Of a DNA stretch of 64,000 nt, positions 52,154-60,367 are shown in pieces (position 1 is the first letter of the stretch; each line of letters starts with the position of its first letter). This stretch comes from Rhodobacter sp. Lineage in GTDB: Bacteria > Pseudomonadota > Alphaproteobacteria > Rhodobacterales > Rhodobacteraceae. Position numbers and translations under genes: made by a program. The stretch covers positions 62,001 through 126,000 of the forward strand of contig JAIYAE010000005.1 of NCBI GenBank assembly GCA_027489175.1, given 5' to 3'. The notes beneath the pieces are model-generated. The model had not been told where the DNA came from. It worked only from the letters and a program-made list of their open reading frames with translations, and did no database searches.

Positions 52154-54963
52154 GTCTTGCCCTGGCCACCCTCCACCGCGAGGTGGACGTTCAGGGTGAC
52201 GGCGGGGTGGGAGGCGTTCTCCATGATCTCTTTCGCGATAGGGATCAGTTTGGGGGCGTCGGCTTCGCTGACTTCGAACAGGAGTTCGTCATGGACTTGC
52301 AGGAGCATCCTGGCGTCCAGCCCGGCGATGGCCTTTGGCATGCGGATCATCGCGCGGCGGATGACGTCGGCGGCGGTGCCTTGAATGGGGGCGTTGATCG
52401 CGGCGCGTTTGGCGAAGCCGGCGCCGGGGCCCTTGGCGTTGATCTCGGGTGTGTTGATCTTCCGACCAAACAGGGTTTGCACGTAGCCGTTTGATTGCGC
52501 GAACTTGACGGTATCGGACATGTAGGTCTTGATGCCAGGGAAACGCTCGAAATAGCGGTCGATGAAGCCTTGGGCTTCCGCGCGGGGAATCCGCAGGTTG
52601 CGGGCAAGGCCGAAGCCGGAAATGCCGTAAATCACGCCGAAGTTGATCGCCTTGGCCTTGCGGCGGATGTCGGAGGTCATCTCGGACAGGGGCACGTTGA
52701 ACATCTCGGACGCGGTGAGGGCGTGGATATCGATGCCGTCCTGAAACGCCTGTCGCAGTTCGGGGATGTCGGCGATGTGGGCAAGGATGCGCAGTTCGAT
52801 CTGGGAGTAGTCGAGCGACACCAGCACCCGGCCTTCGGGGGCGACGAACGCCTCACGTATCCGGCGGCCTTCTTCGGTGCGGACGGGGATGTTCTGCAGG
52901 TTCGGGTCGGTCGAGGACAAGCGCCCCGTGACTGCCCCGCTGAGCGAGTAGGAGGTGTGGACGCGCCCCGTATCCGGGTTGATCGCCTCTTGCAGGGCGT
53001 CGGTGTAGGTGGATTTCAGCTTGGCGATCTGGCGCCAGTCCAGAATACGCGCGGCCAGTTGCGCGGCCTGCGGGTGGTCTTCCAGTGTGGTGATATCCTC
53101 AAGAATATCCGCGCCGGTGGTGTAGGCGCCGGTCTTGCCCTTTTCGCCGCCGGGAACCTGAAGGCGATCAAAGAGGACCTCGCCCAGCTGTTTGGGAGAG
53201 CCCACGTTGAATTTCTCACCGGCGACTTCGTGGATCTCTTCCTCAAGCTGGACCAGCTTTTGCGCGAAGGCGTTGGACATGGCGCGCAGGGTGTCTCGGT
53301 CGACCTTGATCCCGGCCATCTCCATCTCGGCCAGGACGGGAACGAGGGGGCGTTCGAGGGTCTCGTAGACGGTGGTCACGTGGGCGCGGTGCAGTTGCGG
53401 CTTCAGGTGCTGCCAAAGGCGCAAGGTTACATCGGCGTCTTCGGCGGCGTATTTCACCGCGTCGTCGATGGCCACCTTGTCGAAGGTGATCTGGGTTTTG
53501 CCTGACCCGAGCAGGGATTTGATCGGGATCGGCGTATGGCCGAGGATGCGGTCAGAGAGTTCATCCATGCCGTGGTTATGCAGGCCCGCGTGCATGGCGT
53601 AGGACATCAGCATCGTGTCATCGAAGGGGGTGATGCGGATGCCGTGGCGGGCGAAGATCTTCCAGTCGTATTTCATGTTCTGCCCGATCTTCAGGATCGC
53701 CGGATCCTCAAGCACCGGTTTCAGGGCGGCAAGGGTGGCGGTCAGGTCAAGCTGACCATCGGCCAGCGCGGTGGCGCCGAAGAGATCACCGCCGCCGGTG
53801 GTGTGGCCAAGGGGGATATAGGCGGCTTTGCCGGGATCAACGCAAAGCGAGATGCCGACGAGATCGGCCTGCATTTCATCAAGGCTGGTGGTTTCGGTGT
53901 CGACGGCCACATGGCCGATGTCGCGGATATGGGCGATCCAGCGGGTCAGGGCCTCCATGTCGCGGATGCATTCATAGGCGGCGTGGTCGAAGGGGGGCTG
54001 CTCTTCCTGCGCCTGCGGCTTCTCATCGCTGGTGGCAACCTGCAGTTGCGAGGTTTCGGGCAAGGTGGGGGCACTGATGCCCAGCTTGTCGGCCACGCGC
54101 TTGGTCAGGGTGCGGAATTCCATCTTGGTGAGGAAATCCATCACCGTCGTCGGTTCCGGCAGCTGGATCGCCAGATCGTCCAGCGTCACGTCGAGGGGCG
54201 TGTCGTCCTTCAGCGTCACAAGGTCACGGCTGAGGCGGATCTTGTCGGCGTTGTCCACCAGCGCCTCACGCCGCTTGGGCTGCTTGATCTCGCCTGCGCG
54301 GGCGAGAAGGGTATCAAGGTCGCCGTATTCATTGATCAGAAGGGCGGCGGTCTTCAGGCCGATGCCGGGCGCGCCGGGGACGTTGTCGACAGAGTCGCCG
54401 GCCAGCGACTGCACGTCGATCACCCGTTCGGGGCCGACGCCGAACTTCTCCATCACCTCATCGGGGCCGATGGATTTGGTCTTCATCGGGTCGAACATGT
54501 CGATGCCGGGGCCGATCAGCTGCATCAGGTCCTTGTCGGAGGAGATGATGGTGCAGCTGCCGCCTGCCTTTACGGCTTCGCGGGCCAGGGTGGCGATGAT
54601 GTCGTCGGCCTCATACCCCTCGGTCTCAAGGCAGGCGACGTTGAAGGCGCGGGTGGCTTCGCGGGTCAGCGGGAACTGCGGGCGGAGGTCTTCCGGCAGC
54701 TCGGGCCGGTTGGCCTTGTATTCCGGGTAAAGCGTGTTGCGGAAGGTGAGGGAGGAGTGGTCGAAGACCACGGCAAGGTGCGTTGCGGCCTTGCCGGCGC
54801 TGGCGCGCGAAAGCTCATTCCACAGGATGTTGCAGAAGCCTGCCACAGCGCCCACGGGCAGGCCGTCGGACTTGCGCGTCAGAGGGGGCAGCGCGTGGTA
54901 GGCGCGGAAGATGTAGGCCGATCCGTCGATAAGATGAAGGTGGTGGCCCTTGCCGAAAGTCAT
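52135..54963 (-). CDS. polA: DNA polymerase I
   Basis: 942 residues, all three domains present. The 5'-3' exonuclease (1-~300; HLIDGSAYIFRAYHALPPLT; GYEADDIIATLA), the 3'-5' proofreading domain (~340-540; VAVDTETTSLDEMQADLVGI), and the polymerase domain (~560-942; motif A LVSLDYSQIELRILAHI; motif B RRKAKAINFGVIYG; motif C LLQVHDELLFEV). It fills gaps after Okazaki-fragment removal and repair. ATG 54963 starts the conserved region; ATG 55005 would add 14 residues. Confidence 0.97.
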   Translation of the reverse strand: MTFGKGHHLHLIDGSAYIFRAYHALPPLTRKSDGLPVGAVAGFCNILWNELSRASAGKAATHLAVVFDHSSLTFRNTLYPEYKANRPELPEDLRPQFPLTREATRAFNVACLETEGYEADDIIATLAREAVKAGGSCTIISSDKDLMQLIGPGIDMFDPMKTKSIGPDEVMEKFGVGPERVIDVQSLAGDSVDNVPGAPGIGLKTAALLINEYGDLDTLLARAGEIKQPKRREALVDNADKIRLSRDLVTLKDDTPLDVTLDDLAIQLPEPTTVMDFLTKMEFRTLTKRVADKLGISAPTLPETSQLQVATSDEKPQAQEEQPPFDHAAYECIRDMEALTRWIAHIRDIGHVAVDTETTSLDEMQADLVGISLCVDPGKAAYIPLGHTTGGGDLFGATALADGQLDLTATLAALKPVLEDPAILKIGQNMKYDWKIFARHGIRITPFDDTMLMSYAMHAGLHNHGMDELSDRILGHTPIPIKSLLGSGKTQITFDKVAIDDAVKYAAEDADVTLRLWQHLKPQLHRAHVTTVYETLERPLVPVLAEMEMAGIKVDRDTLRAMSNAFAQKLVQLEEEIHEVAGEKFNVGSPKQLGEVLFDRLQVPGGEKGKTGAYTTGADILEDITTLEDHPQAAQLAARILDWRQIAKLKSTYTDALQEAINPDTGRVHTSYSLSGAVTGRLSSTDPNLQNIPVRTEEGRRIREAFVAPEGRVLVSLDYSQIELRILAHIADIPELRQAFQDGIDIHALTASEMFNVPLSEMTSDIRRKAKAINFGVIYGISGFGLARNLRIPRAEAQGFIDRYFERFPGIKTYMSDTVKFAQSNGYVQTLFGRKINTPEINAKGPGAGFAKRAAINAPIQGTAADVIRRAMIRMPKAIAGLDARMLLQVHDELLFEVSEADAPKLIPIAKEIMENASHPAVTLNVHLAVEGGQGKTWAEAH

Positions 54964-55072
54964 GTCATGCGCCCCCTGCGGTTCCGACGGGGTCAGTATT
55001 GTCATGAAGCCCGGCCGCGTGCCACCCGGTCGTTGCGCTAAGAGGATCGTCGCACCGGGGAGAGCGTGAAAT

Positions 55073-55103
55073 CGGGCGGCGCGTCACCGCGCCGCCCGTT
55101 TGT
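55073..55103 (-). terminator. Terminator between the low-complexity secreted protein gene and polA
   Basis: CGGGCGGCGCG (55073-55083), loop TCAC, CGCGCCGCCCG (55088-55098), with a short T-run after it on the + strand and ATTTC on the - strand. Located downstream of the minus-strand gene ending at 55126. Confidence 0.65.
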
Positions 55104-55125
55104 CAGTCCCGGACCTTCAAAATGA

Positions 55126-55716
55126 TCAGAGGCCCTGGATCGCAGCGCAGATCGGCTGCATCCGGACGTCGTCATCGATGAAGTTGGCATCAGCCATCAT
55201 CGAAGGGGCCGACCCCGTTTCCGCAGCGCCGTCACCAGTGGCCGGACCAGTCGATTCATCGGACGAGCCGGAATCGACCGTGGCCCCGGCTTCTGCGCCG
55301 GTCGAGGGTTCGACACCTGCCGCATCGGCAGCGTCGTCTGCAGCGCCGTCACCGGTTGCAGGCCCGGTGGAGTCGTCGGACGAGCCGGTATCGGCGGTCG
55401 TGGCAGTGCCGTCCGAAGGAACGGCATCGGCAACAGCACCGTCGCCGGTGGCCGGGCCGGTCGATTCGCCTGACGCGCCGGTGTCGACAGCCGCGTTCAC
55501 GATTTCGCAGCGCGCGCGGATCGCGGCCTGATCTTCGGCGCTGATCGTGGGCCACTGGGTCTGGATGTCAGCGGTGTCGCGCAGGGTCATCATCGTGTCA
55601 TCGCTGTAAAAGCTGGTGCCCACGCGGGACGACAGGTCGCTGTTGTCCATTGCGGTCGTCTGAGCGAACACCGGTGCAGCAAGCAGGGTGACAAAGAGGG
55701 GAGCGTAGAGTTTCAT
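55126..55716 (-). CDS. Secreted acidic low-complexity protein with internal repeats
   Basis: 196 residues. Signal peptide MKLYAPLFVTLLAAPVFAQ. The N-terminal domain (20-75) contains SFYSDDTMMTLRDTADI and WPTISAEDQAAIRARCEIVN. Three copies of an STGPATGDGA-centred unit follow at about 76-94, 107-125 and 144-164. The Ala/Asp/Gly/Thr-rich linker has no aromatic residues. A Cys-containing end (RMQPICAAIQGL) closes it; the Cys here and near residue 70 could form a disulfide. Function unknown. The start at 55716 is set by the signal peptide. Confidence 0.75.
   Translation of the reverse strand: MKLYAPLFVTLLAAPVFAQTTAMDNSDLSSRVGTSFYSDDTMMTLRDTADIQTQWPTISAEDQAAIRARCEIVNAAVDTGASGESTGPATGDGAVADAVPSDGTATTADTGSSDDSTGPATGDGAADDAADAAGVEPSTGAEAGATVDSGSSDESTGPATGDGAAETGSAPSMMADANFIDDDVRMQPICAAIQGL
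55226..55490. repeat. Three imperfect 55-60 bp direct repeats inside a secreted-protein gene
   Basis: Units begin at 55226, 55343 and 55436 and share GCGCCGTCACCGGT-like and CCGGTCGATTC-like blocks. They encode the STGPATGDGA peptide repeats. The coding frame is kept in all three, so copy number could vary without frameshift. Confidence 0.7.
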
Positions 55717-55856
55717 CTGAAGTCTCCGGATCATCGGTTTGCGTTTCAAAACCCGGACCGTGAAGCAGGTTGCACCACGGCAAGTTTCACGGAGCAAACC
55801 CGGTGACGAGACGGACGTTCCGCATGATTTCCGGCCGTCGGCGTGATTGCGCCGGC

Positions 55857-56525
55857 CTAGTCGGCCAAGCCCGCAAGATGCCAGTCAAGCGACAGGGTGA
55901 CCGACCAGTTGGCCGGTGTCCAAAGGCCGAAGGGGATGCCTGAGGCGCGCAAGGTCTCGCCCAGCCAGACGTTGCAGGTGCGAAAGGCGTGAAAGCGGCC
56001 GGTGGCGGGAAAGAAGGCGTCAAGCCCGGTAAAGCCGGGGTGGTCAAGCGCGGTCTGGCTGGCAAAGGCCGCAAGGACCTGTGTCAGCAAGGCCTGATAC
56101 TGCGCCTCGGAAAGGGTCAAGAAGCGCAGGTTTTCCAGCGCGGGCAGGGGGCCGGTCACGTCCAGCCGGATCACCGCCGCATCGCCGGTGGCGGCGGTCA
56201 GAACGGCGCTGGGGGTGATGTCGGCGTAGGTGCCCGCGGTGGTGTAGAAGGCGGCCGATCCCCATCCGAACATCAGCCACTGCGCATCCGGGTGGGTGAC
56301 GGGCACGCCTGCGGCCTCGGCAAAGACAAAGCGGGCGCGGGTATCTGGGGTCAGGGGAAAGAGGATGTCGGTGTGGATCGGGCCTTGCAGAAGGCCGATG
56401 GTATGGGCAGGCGGGCCGGAGAGGTCAGGCCCGGGGCCGGGGATTAGCGGCAGCCCAAAGGACGCCGCAAGGTAGAGGATCGGCACGGCAAGCGCCGCCG
56501 CCAGAAGGCGCAGGGCCTTGCGCAT
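55857..56525 (-). CDS. TIGR02117/DUF2459 family protein
   Basis: 222 residues. One N-terminal membrane anchor (LLAAALAVPILYLAASFGLP), then the family segments GLLQGPIHTDILFPLTPDTR, WLMFGWGSAAFYTTAGTYAD and RTCNVWLGETLRASGIP, with a conserved Cys. Probably faces the periplasm. Function unknown; no operon partner is obvious, and the zinc-finger gene 22 bases upstream is on the same strand. Confidence 0.88.
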   Translation of the reverse strand: MRKALRLLAAALAVPILYLAASFGLPLIPGPGPDLSGPPAHTIGLLQGPIHTDILFPLTPDTRARFVFAEAAGVPVTHPDAQWLMFGWGSAAFYTTAGTYADITPSAVLTAATGDAAVIRLDVTGPLPALENLRFLTLSEAQYQALLTQVLAAFASQTALDHPGFTGLDAFFPATGRFHAFRTCNVWLGETLRASGIPFGLWTPANWSVTLSLDWHLAGLAD

Positions 56526-56547
56526 GGGTCAGGGGGCCGGACGCGGA

Positions 56548-56733
56548 TCAGTGATCGTCGTGGGCGTGGTCACGGTCGATCACATAGCGCTTGTCACAGT
56601 AGCCGCATTCGACAAAGCCCGTGTCCTGCGGGATCGTCAGCCAGACGCGCGGATGGCCAAGGGCGCCTTCACCCCCGTCGCAGGCCACTTTCCAGGTGGT
56701 GACAACTTGGGTTTCCGGCGCGTCAATCGGCAT
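56548..56733 (-). CDS. Small zinc-finger protein (zf-CHCC, NDUFS6-like)
   Basis: 61 residues. [15 protein letters not shown] then [12 protein letters not shown] supply the Cys-His-Cys-Cys set found in the mitochondrial complex I accessory subunit NDUFS6 and its alphaproteobacterial relatives. A His-rich tail HDDH could add metal binding. Possible complex I accessory role, by family. Confidence 0.85.
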   Translation of the reverse strand: MPIDAPETQVVTTWKVACDGGEGALGHPRVWLTIPQDTGFVECGYCDKRYVIDRDHAHDDH

Positions 56734-56884
56734 GGGCAGGCGTCCTTGTGGTGGCTGGCGTCATTCTAGCGGTTGCGGCCCGGCGGGCACAAGGGGCGGA
56801 GCTTTGGTCTGGCGCGACTGGCACGGGTCTTGCGCCGGCAGCGCGGGCGCGTCCCCCAAGGGTGGGGGGCAAGCCCGCAGCCCC

Positions 56885-57661
56885 TTACCCGCCGATGGGC
56901 GTGCCGCGCGATTTCAGCGCTGTCAGCCAGCCCAGACCCTGCGCGGTGCCCTTGGCGGGGCGATACTCGGCCGAAATCCAGGTGCCGGGCAAATGGGCGT
57001 CAATCTCGTCGCACAGGTCAGGCAGGGAAAAGCCGCCGCCGCCCGGTTCATTGCGGGCCGGAAAGCCCGCGATCTGGACGTGGTTGATCCGGTGGCGATG
57101 GTCAGCCCAGACGGCCGCGGCATCCCCATGCAGGCGCGCTGCATGCCAGAGGTCAAACTGCAGGCCGATACGGGGGTGGGCGAGGTCATCCAGGATCCGG
57201 GCGGCCTGATCGTAGTCGTTCAGGAAGTAGCCCGGCATGTCATCGGGGTTCAAAGGCTCAATCGTCAGGGTCAGGTCCGGGGCCTCGGCCAGGGCCCAGG
57301 TCAGGTTTTCCGTGTAGCACTGTTCGGCCTGCGGCCCCTTGGCCACGCCCGCCATCACATGCAGCCGCCCTGCCTGCAGCCGGGTGGCATAGTCGGCGGC
57401 GCGCAGGAAACTTTCGCGAAAGCGCAGCTCCATCCCCGGGACGGCGGCGAAACCGCGGTCGCCACTGGCCCAGTCCCCCGGGGGTGTGTTGATCAGGGCA
57501 AGGGGTTGGCCCGCCAGCGCACGTTCCCAGTCGGCCATGGGAAAGTCATAGGGAAACAGCACCTCCACCCCGTCAAACCCGCAGCGCGCGGCCCAATCGG
57601 GGCGGTCCAGCATCGGCACTTCGGTGAAGAGCAGCGTCAGGTTCGCGGCGTATCGGGGCAT
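56885..57661 (-). CDS. Hydroxypyruvate isomerase-like TIM-barrel protein
   Basis: 258 residues of the AP-endonuclease-2/xylose-isomerase-like fold. PRYAANLTLLFTEVPMLDRP at the start, LTIEPLNPDDMPGYFLNDYD and IGLQFDLWHA hold the metal ligands, and ISAEYRPAKGT is conserved in Hyi. Hyi interconverts hydroxypyruvate and tartronate semialdehyde, which touches glyoxylate metabolism; other members of the fold have different substrates, so the link to the BHAC is only suggestive. It lies 16 bases downstream of the DUF1285 gene. Confidence 0.85.
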   Translation of the reverse strand: MPRYAANLTLLFTEVPMLDRPDWAARCGFDGVEVLFPYDFPMADWERALAGQPLALINTPPGDWASGDRGFAAVPGMELRFRESFLRAADYATRLQAGRLHVMAGVAKGPQAEQCYTENLTWALAEAPDLTLTIEPLNPDDMPGYFLNDYDQAARILDDLAHPRIGLQFDLWHAARLHGDAAAVWADHRHRINHVQIAGFPARNEPGGGGFSLPDLCDEIDAHLPGTWISAEYRPAKGTAQGLGWLTALKSRGTPIGG

Positions 57662-57677
57662 GAAGGGCAGTGGCCTT

Positions 57678-58262
57678 TCAGGGCAAGTCGGGCGGCAGTT
57701 CAGACGACAGGATGACCGGAAAGAACTGACCCGAGGACCAGAGACCAAACCAATCCTGCCCCGCATAGGCGTGATGGCCCCCAAGATCAACCAGCCGGTA
57801 AAAGGATTTCCGGTCGATCAGCGCCCAGAGATTGGCGCGGATCAGGACATAAGGGGAAGGTTCGCCCGTGGTCGGGTCCCGCTCCACCCGCAAGGGATGG
57901 TCGGGGCCAAGGGTCGCGGTATCCTCGGTCAGGGTGGTGAAGGTGATGGTCTGGTCCGCGCCAGTACCCGTCACGGTGAAGTCGGTGGCCAGGAGGGGCG
58001 CATCATCAACGTTAATCCCCACCTTCTCGACCGGGGTGACGAGGAAGTAGGCATCGCCTTCGCGCTTGAGGATGTTGGAGAACAGTTTGACCAGCGGCGC
58101 GCGACCAATCGGCGTGCCAAGGTAATACCAGGTGCCGTCGCGGGCGATCCGCATGTCGATGTCGCCGCAGAAGGGCGGGTTCCACAGATGGACCGGCGGC
58201 GGGCCCTTCCGGGCGAAGGTCGTGGCGGCGGCGGCCAGCGTATCGGCGGTGGGCTTGGTCAT
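57678..58262 (-). CDS. DUF1285 family protein
   Basis: 194 residues. LWNPPFCGDIDMRIARDGTW, YYLGTPIGRAPLVKLFSNIL and REGDAYFLVTPVEKVGINVD form the conserved core of this proteobacterial family; function unknown. Start ATG 58262. It is divergent from the MoxR operon, with 234 bases between starts that contain a double-hairpin repeat. Confidence 0.9.
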   Translation of the reverse strand: MTKPTADTLAAAATTFARKGPPPVHLWNPPFCGDIDMRIARDGTWYYLGTPIGRAPLVKLFSNILKREGDAYFLVTPVEKVGINVDDAPLLATDFTVTGTGADQTITFTTLTEDTATLGPDHPLRVERDPTTGEPSPYVLIRANLWALIDRKSFYRLVDLGGHHAYAGQDWFGLWSSGQFFPVILSSELPPDLP

Positions 58263-58312
58263 CGGGCCAATGTAACGGTGTTGGGGCGGGGTGCAACGGG
58301 CAGGCGCGGGGC

Positions 58313-58361
58313 CAAATTTCTTGAGGAAGAAATCTGTCAAAATCCTTTCTTAAGGATTTTG
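58313..58361 (-). repeat. Double AT-rich hairpin element, copy 3
   Basis: CAAATTTCTT-gagg-AAGAAATCTG (one mismatch), one base, CAAAATCCTT-tctt-AAGGATTTTG. It is the reverse complement of the layout at 33.2 kb, with the same one-base spacer. Here it lies upstream of two divergent genes, not after a stop codon. Confidence 0.75.
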
Positions 58362-58496
58362 GGCCCATGGGACAGGCGTTCAGCCCCCTGGAGAACCGGT
58401 TTCACGAGGAATTGTGTCAAGTCGCCTTTTGCCATTTGTGCCGGGCGGCATAGTTGGGTCTAATAACCACCGGACCTTTCTGAACGGAGCATTGCC

Positions 58497-59498
58497 ATGG
58501 CCGATACCGCAGCCCTTGTTGCCGAGATCGAGGCGCTGGGGGCGACCCTGGGCGAGGCGAAGGCCTCGATCAACCGTCGTTTCATCGGGCAGGAAAAGGT
58601 GGTGGACCTGGTCCTTGCCTCCATGCTGTGTGGCGGGCATGCGCTTTTGGTCGGTCTGCCTGGCCTTGGCAAGACGCGGCTGGTCGATACGCTTGGCACG
58701 GTCATGGGCCTGAAGGCCAACCGCATCCAGTTCACGCCCGACCTGATGCCTGCCGATATTCTGGGCTCCGAGGTGCTGGACGGCGATGCCACGGCGCGGG
58801 CGTTCCGGTTCATTGAAGGGCCGATCTTCTGCCAACTGCTGATGGCGGATGAGATCAACCGCGCCTCGCCCCGGACCCAGTCGGCGCTTTTGCAGGCGAT
58901 GCAGGAGAAAGAAGTGACGATTGCGGGCCAGCACCGGCCCTTGGGCAAGCCGTTCCACGTGCTGGCAACGCAAAACCCGATCGAGCAGGAAGGGACCTAT
59001 CCCCTGCCCGAAGCCCAGCTGGACCGCTTCCTGGTGCAGGTCGATGTCGAATACCCGACCCGCGCGACCGAGCGGGACATCCTGATCGCCACCACCGGTG
59101 CCGAAGAGGCCGAGGCGCATCAGGTCTTCACCGCCGAAGGGCTGATCAAGGCACAAGGCGTGATCCGCCGGATGCCGGTCGGCGATCAGGTGGTCGAGGC
59201 GATCCTTGACCTGGTTCGCGCCTGCCGCCCGGGTGAGGCGGAGGGGCGCGATCTGGCGGATTCGCTTTCCTGGGGCCCCGGCCCCCGTGCCGCGCAGGCG
59301 CTGATGCTGACCGTCCGCGCGCGGGCGCTCCTGGACGGGCGGCTCGCACCGTCGATCAGCGACGTGGCCGACCTGGCGCAGGCGGTGCTGGTTCACCGGA
59401 TGGCGCTGTCCTTTGCGGCGCGCGCCCGGGGTGAGACGCTGTCAGGCATCATCTCCCGCGTCACGGGCCGCGTCCTTGGCCTTGAGGCCGCCGCGTGA
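58497..59498 (+). CDS. MoxR-type AAA ATPase
   Basis: 333 residues. Walker A GLPGLGKT is at 53-60, and Walker B is LLMADEINRASP. The loop with QNPIEQEGTYPLPEAQLDRF and sensor residues follows. MoxR ATPases act as chaperones for assembling or metallating enzyme complexes and are encoded with von Willebrand-type or DUF58 proteins. ATG 58497 is preceded by GAACGGAG. The stop overlaps the DUF58 start by four bases. Confidence 0.95.
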   Translation: MADTAALVAEIEALGATLGEAKASINRRFIGQEKVVDLVLASMLCGGHALLVGLPGLGKTRLVDTLGTVMGLKANRIQFTPDLMPADILGSEVLDGDATARAFRFIEGPIFCQLLMADEINRASPRTQSALLQAMQEKEVTIAGQHRPLGKPFHVLATQNPIEQEGTYPLPEAQLDRFLVQVDVEYPTRATERDILIATTGAEEAEAHQVFTAEGLIKAQGVIRRMPVGDQVVEAILDLVRACRPGEAEGRDLADSLSWGPGPRAAQALMLTVRARALLDGRLAPSISDVADLAQAVLVHRMALSFAARARGETLSGIISRVTGRVLGLEAAA

Positions 59499-60367
59499 GT
59501 GCAGCGCCCGATCTTCGCGCCCGGGCCGAAGCCTTAGGCCAGACGCTGCCCCCGCTTTTGGCCGAGGCCGAGATGCTGGCGGCAACCGTCATGCTGGGCG
59601 AACACGGGCGCAGGCGGGCGGGGTTGGGCGATGAATTCTGGCAATACCGCCCCGCGCATCAGGGAGACAGCGCCCGGATGATCGACTGGCGCCGATCCGC
59701 CCGCAGCGATTCGCACTTTGTTCGGGAACGCGAATGGCAGGCGGCGCAGTCGGTGACGCTGTGGGTTGATCCGTCGAAGTCGATGACCTTCACCGGCGAC
59801 AAATCCCGCGCGCCGAAGGGTGACCGGGCCAAGCTGCTGGCGCTGGCTTTGGCGGTTCTCCTGTTGCGCGGCGGGGAACGGGTGGGCATCGCCGGCATGG
59901 CCAGCCCCCGCGCTGGGCGGACACAGATGCTGCGCCTTGCCGCACGGCTGGCGGGTGAGGATGCGGGCGAAGACTACGGCGCGCCGGAGACCGACGGCAT
60001 GGTCAGCCATGGCCGCGCGGTCTTCCTGTCGGACTTCCTGGGCGATCTGACAGCGGTTGAGGCGGGGCTGGCCCGCGCGTCAGACCGGGGGGTCAAGGGC
60101 GTGCTGATCCAGATCCTTGACCCAGCCGAGGAAGAGTTTCCCTTTGACGGCCGCACGATCTTTGAATCGATGGGCGGCACGATGCGCCATGAAACCCAGC
60201 GCGCGGGTGATCTGCGGGCGCGGTATCTTTCCAGGCTTGCAGAACGGAAGGACCGGCTGACCGGGCTGGCGCGCGCGGTGGGCTGGCATTTCACCACGCA
60301 TCACACCGGGCATCCGGCGCAATCGGCGCTGCTTTGGGCCTACGCCGCGCTTCAAGGGGGCCGCTAG
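59495..60367 (+). CDS. DUF58 domain protein
   Basis: 290 residues from GTG 59495. The diagnostic core is GDEFWQYRPAHQGDSARMID followed by WRRSARSDSHFVREREWQ, and VTLWVDPSKSMTF is a von Willebrand-like MIDAS strand. Partner of MoxR in the conserved MoxR-DUF58 module, probably cytoplasmic at the membrane. Overlap with MoxR suggests coupled translation. Directly followed (no gap) by the DUF4159 gene. Confidence 0.92.
   Translation: MSAAPDLRARAEALGQTLPPLLAEAEMLAATVMLGEHGRRRAGLGDEFWQYRPAHQGDSARMIDWRRSARSDSHFVREREWQAAQSVTLWVDPSKSMTFTGDKSRAPKGDRAKLLALALAVLLLRGGERVGIAGMASPRAGRTQMLRLAARLAGEDAGEDYGAPETDGMVSHGRAVFLSDFLGDLTAVEAGLARASDRGVKGVLIQILDPAEEEFPFDGRTIFESMGGTMRHETQRAGDLRARYLSRLAERKDRLTGLARAVGWHFTTHHTGHPAQSALLWAYAALQGGR

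Noticed and set aside
53536-55041. A 501-codon open frame on the + strand, and another at 52495-53505
   Set aside because: Both are antisense shadows of polA, whose exonuclease and polymerase motifs are intact on the other strand.
55226-55490. Possible CRISPR-like repeat array
   Set aside because: The repeats are imperfect, unevenly spaced, in frame within a secreted protein gene, and the intervening sequence is also repetitive.
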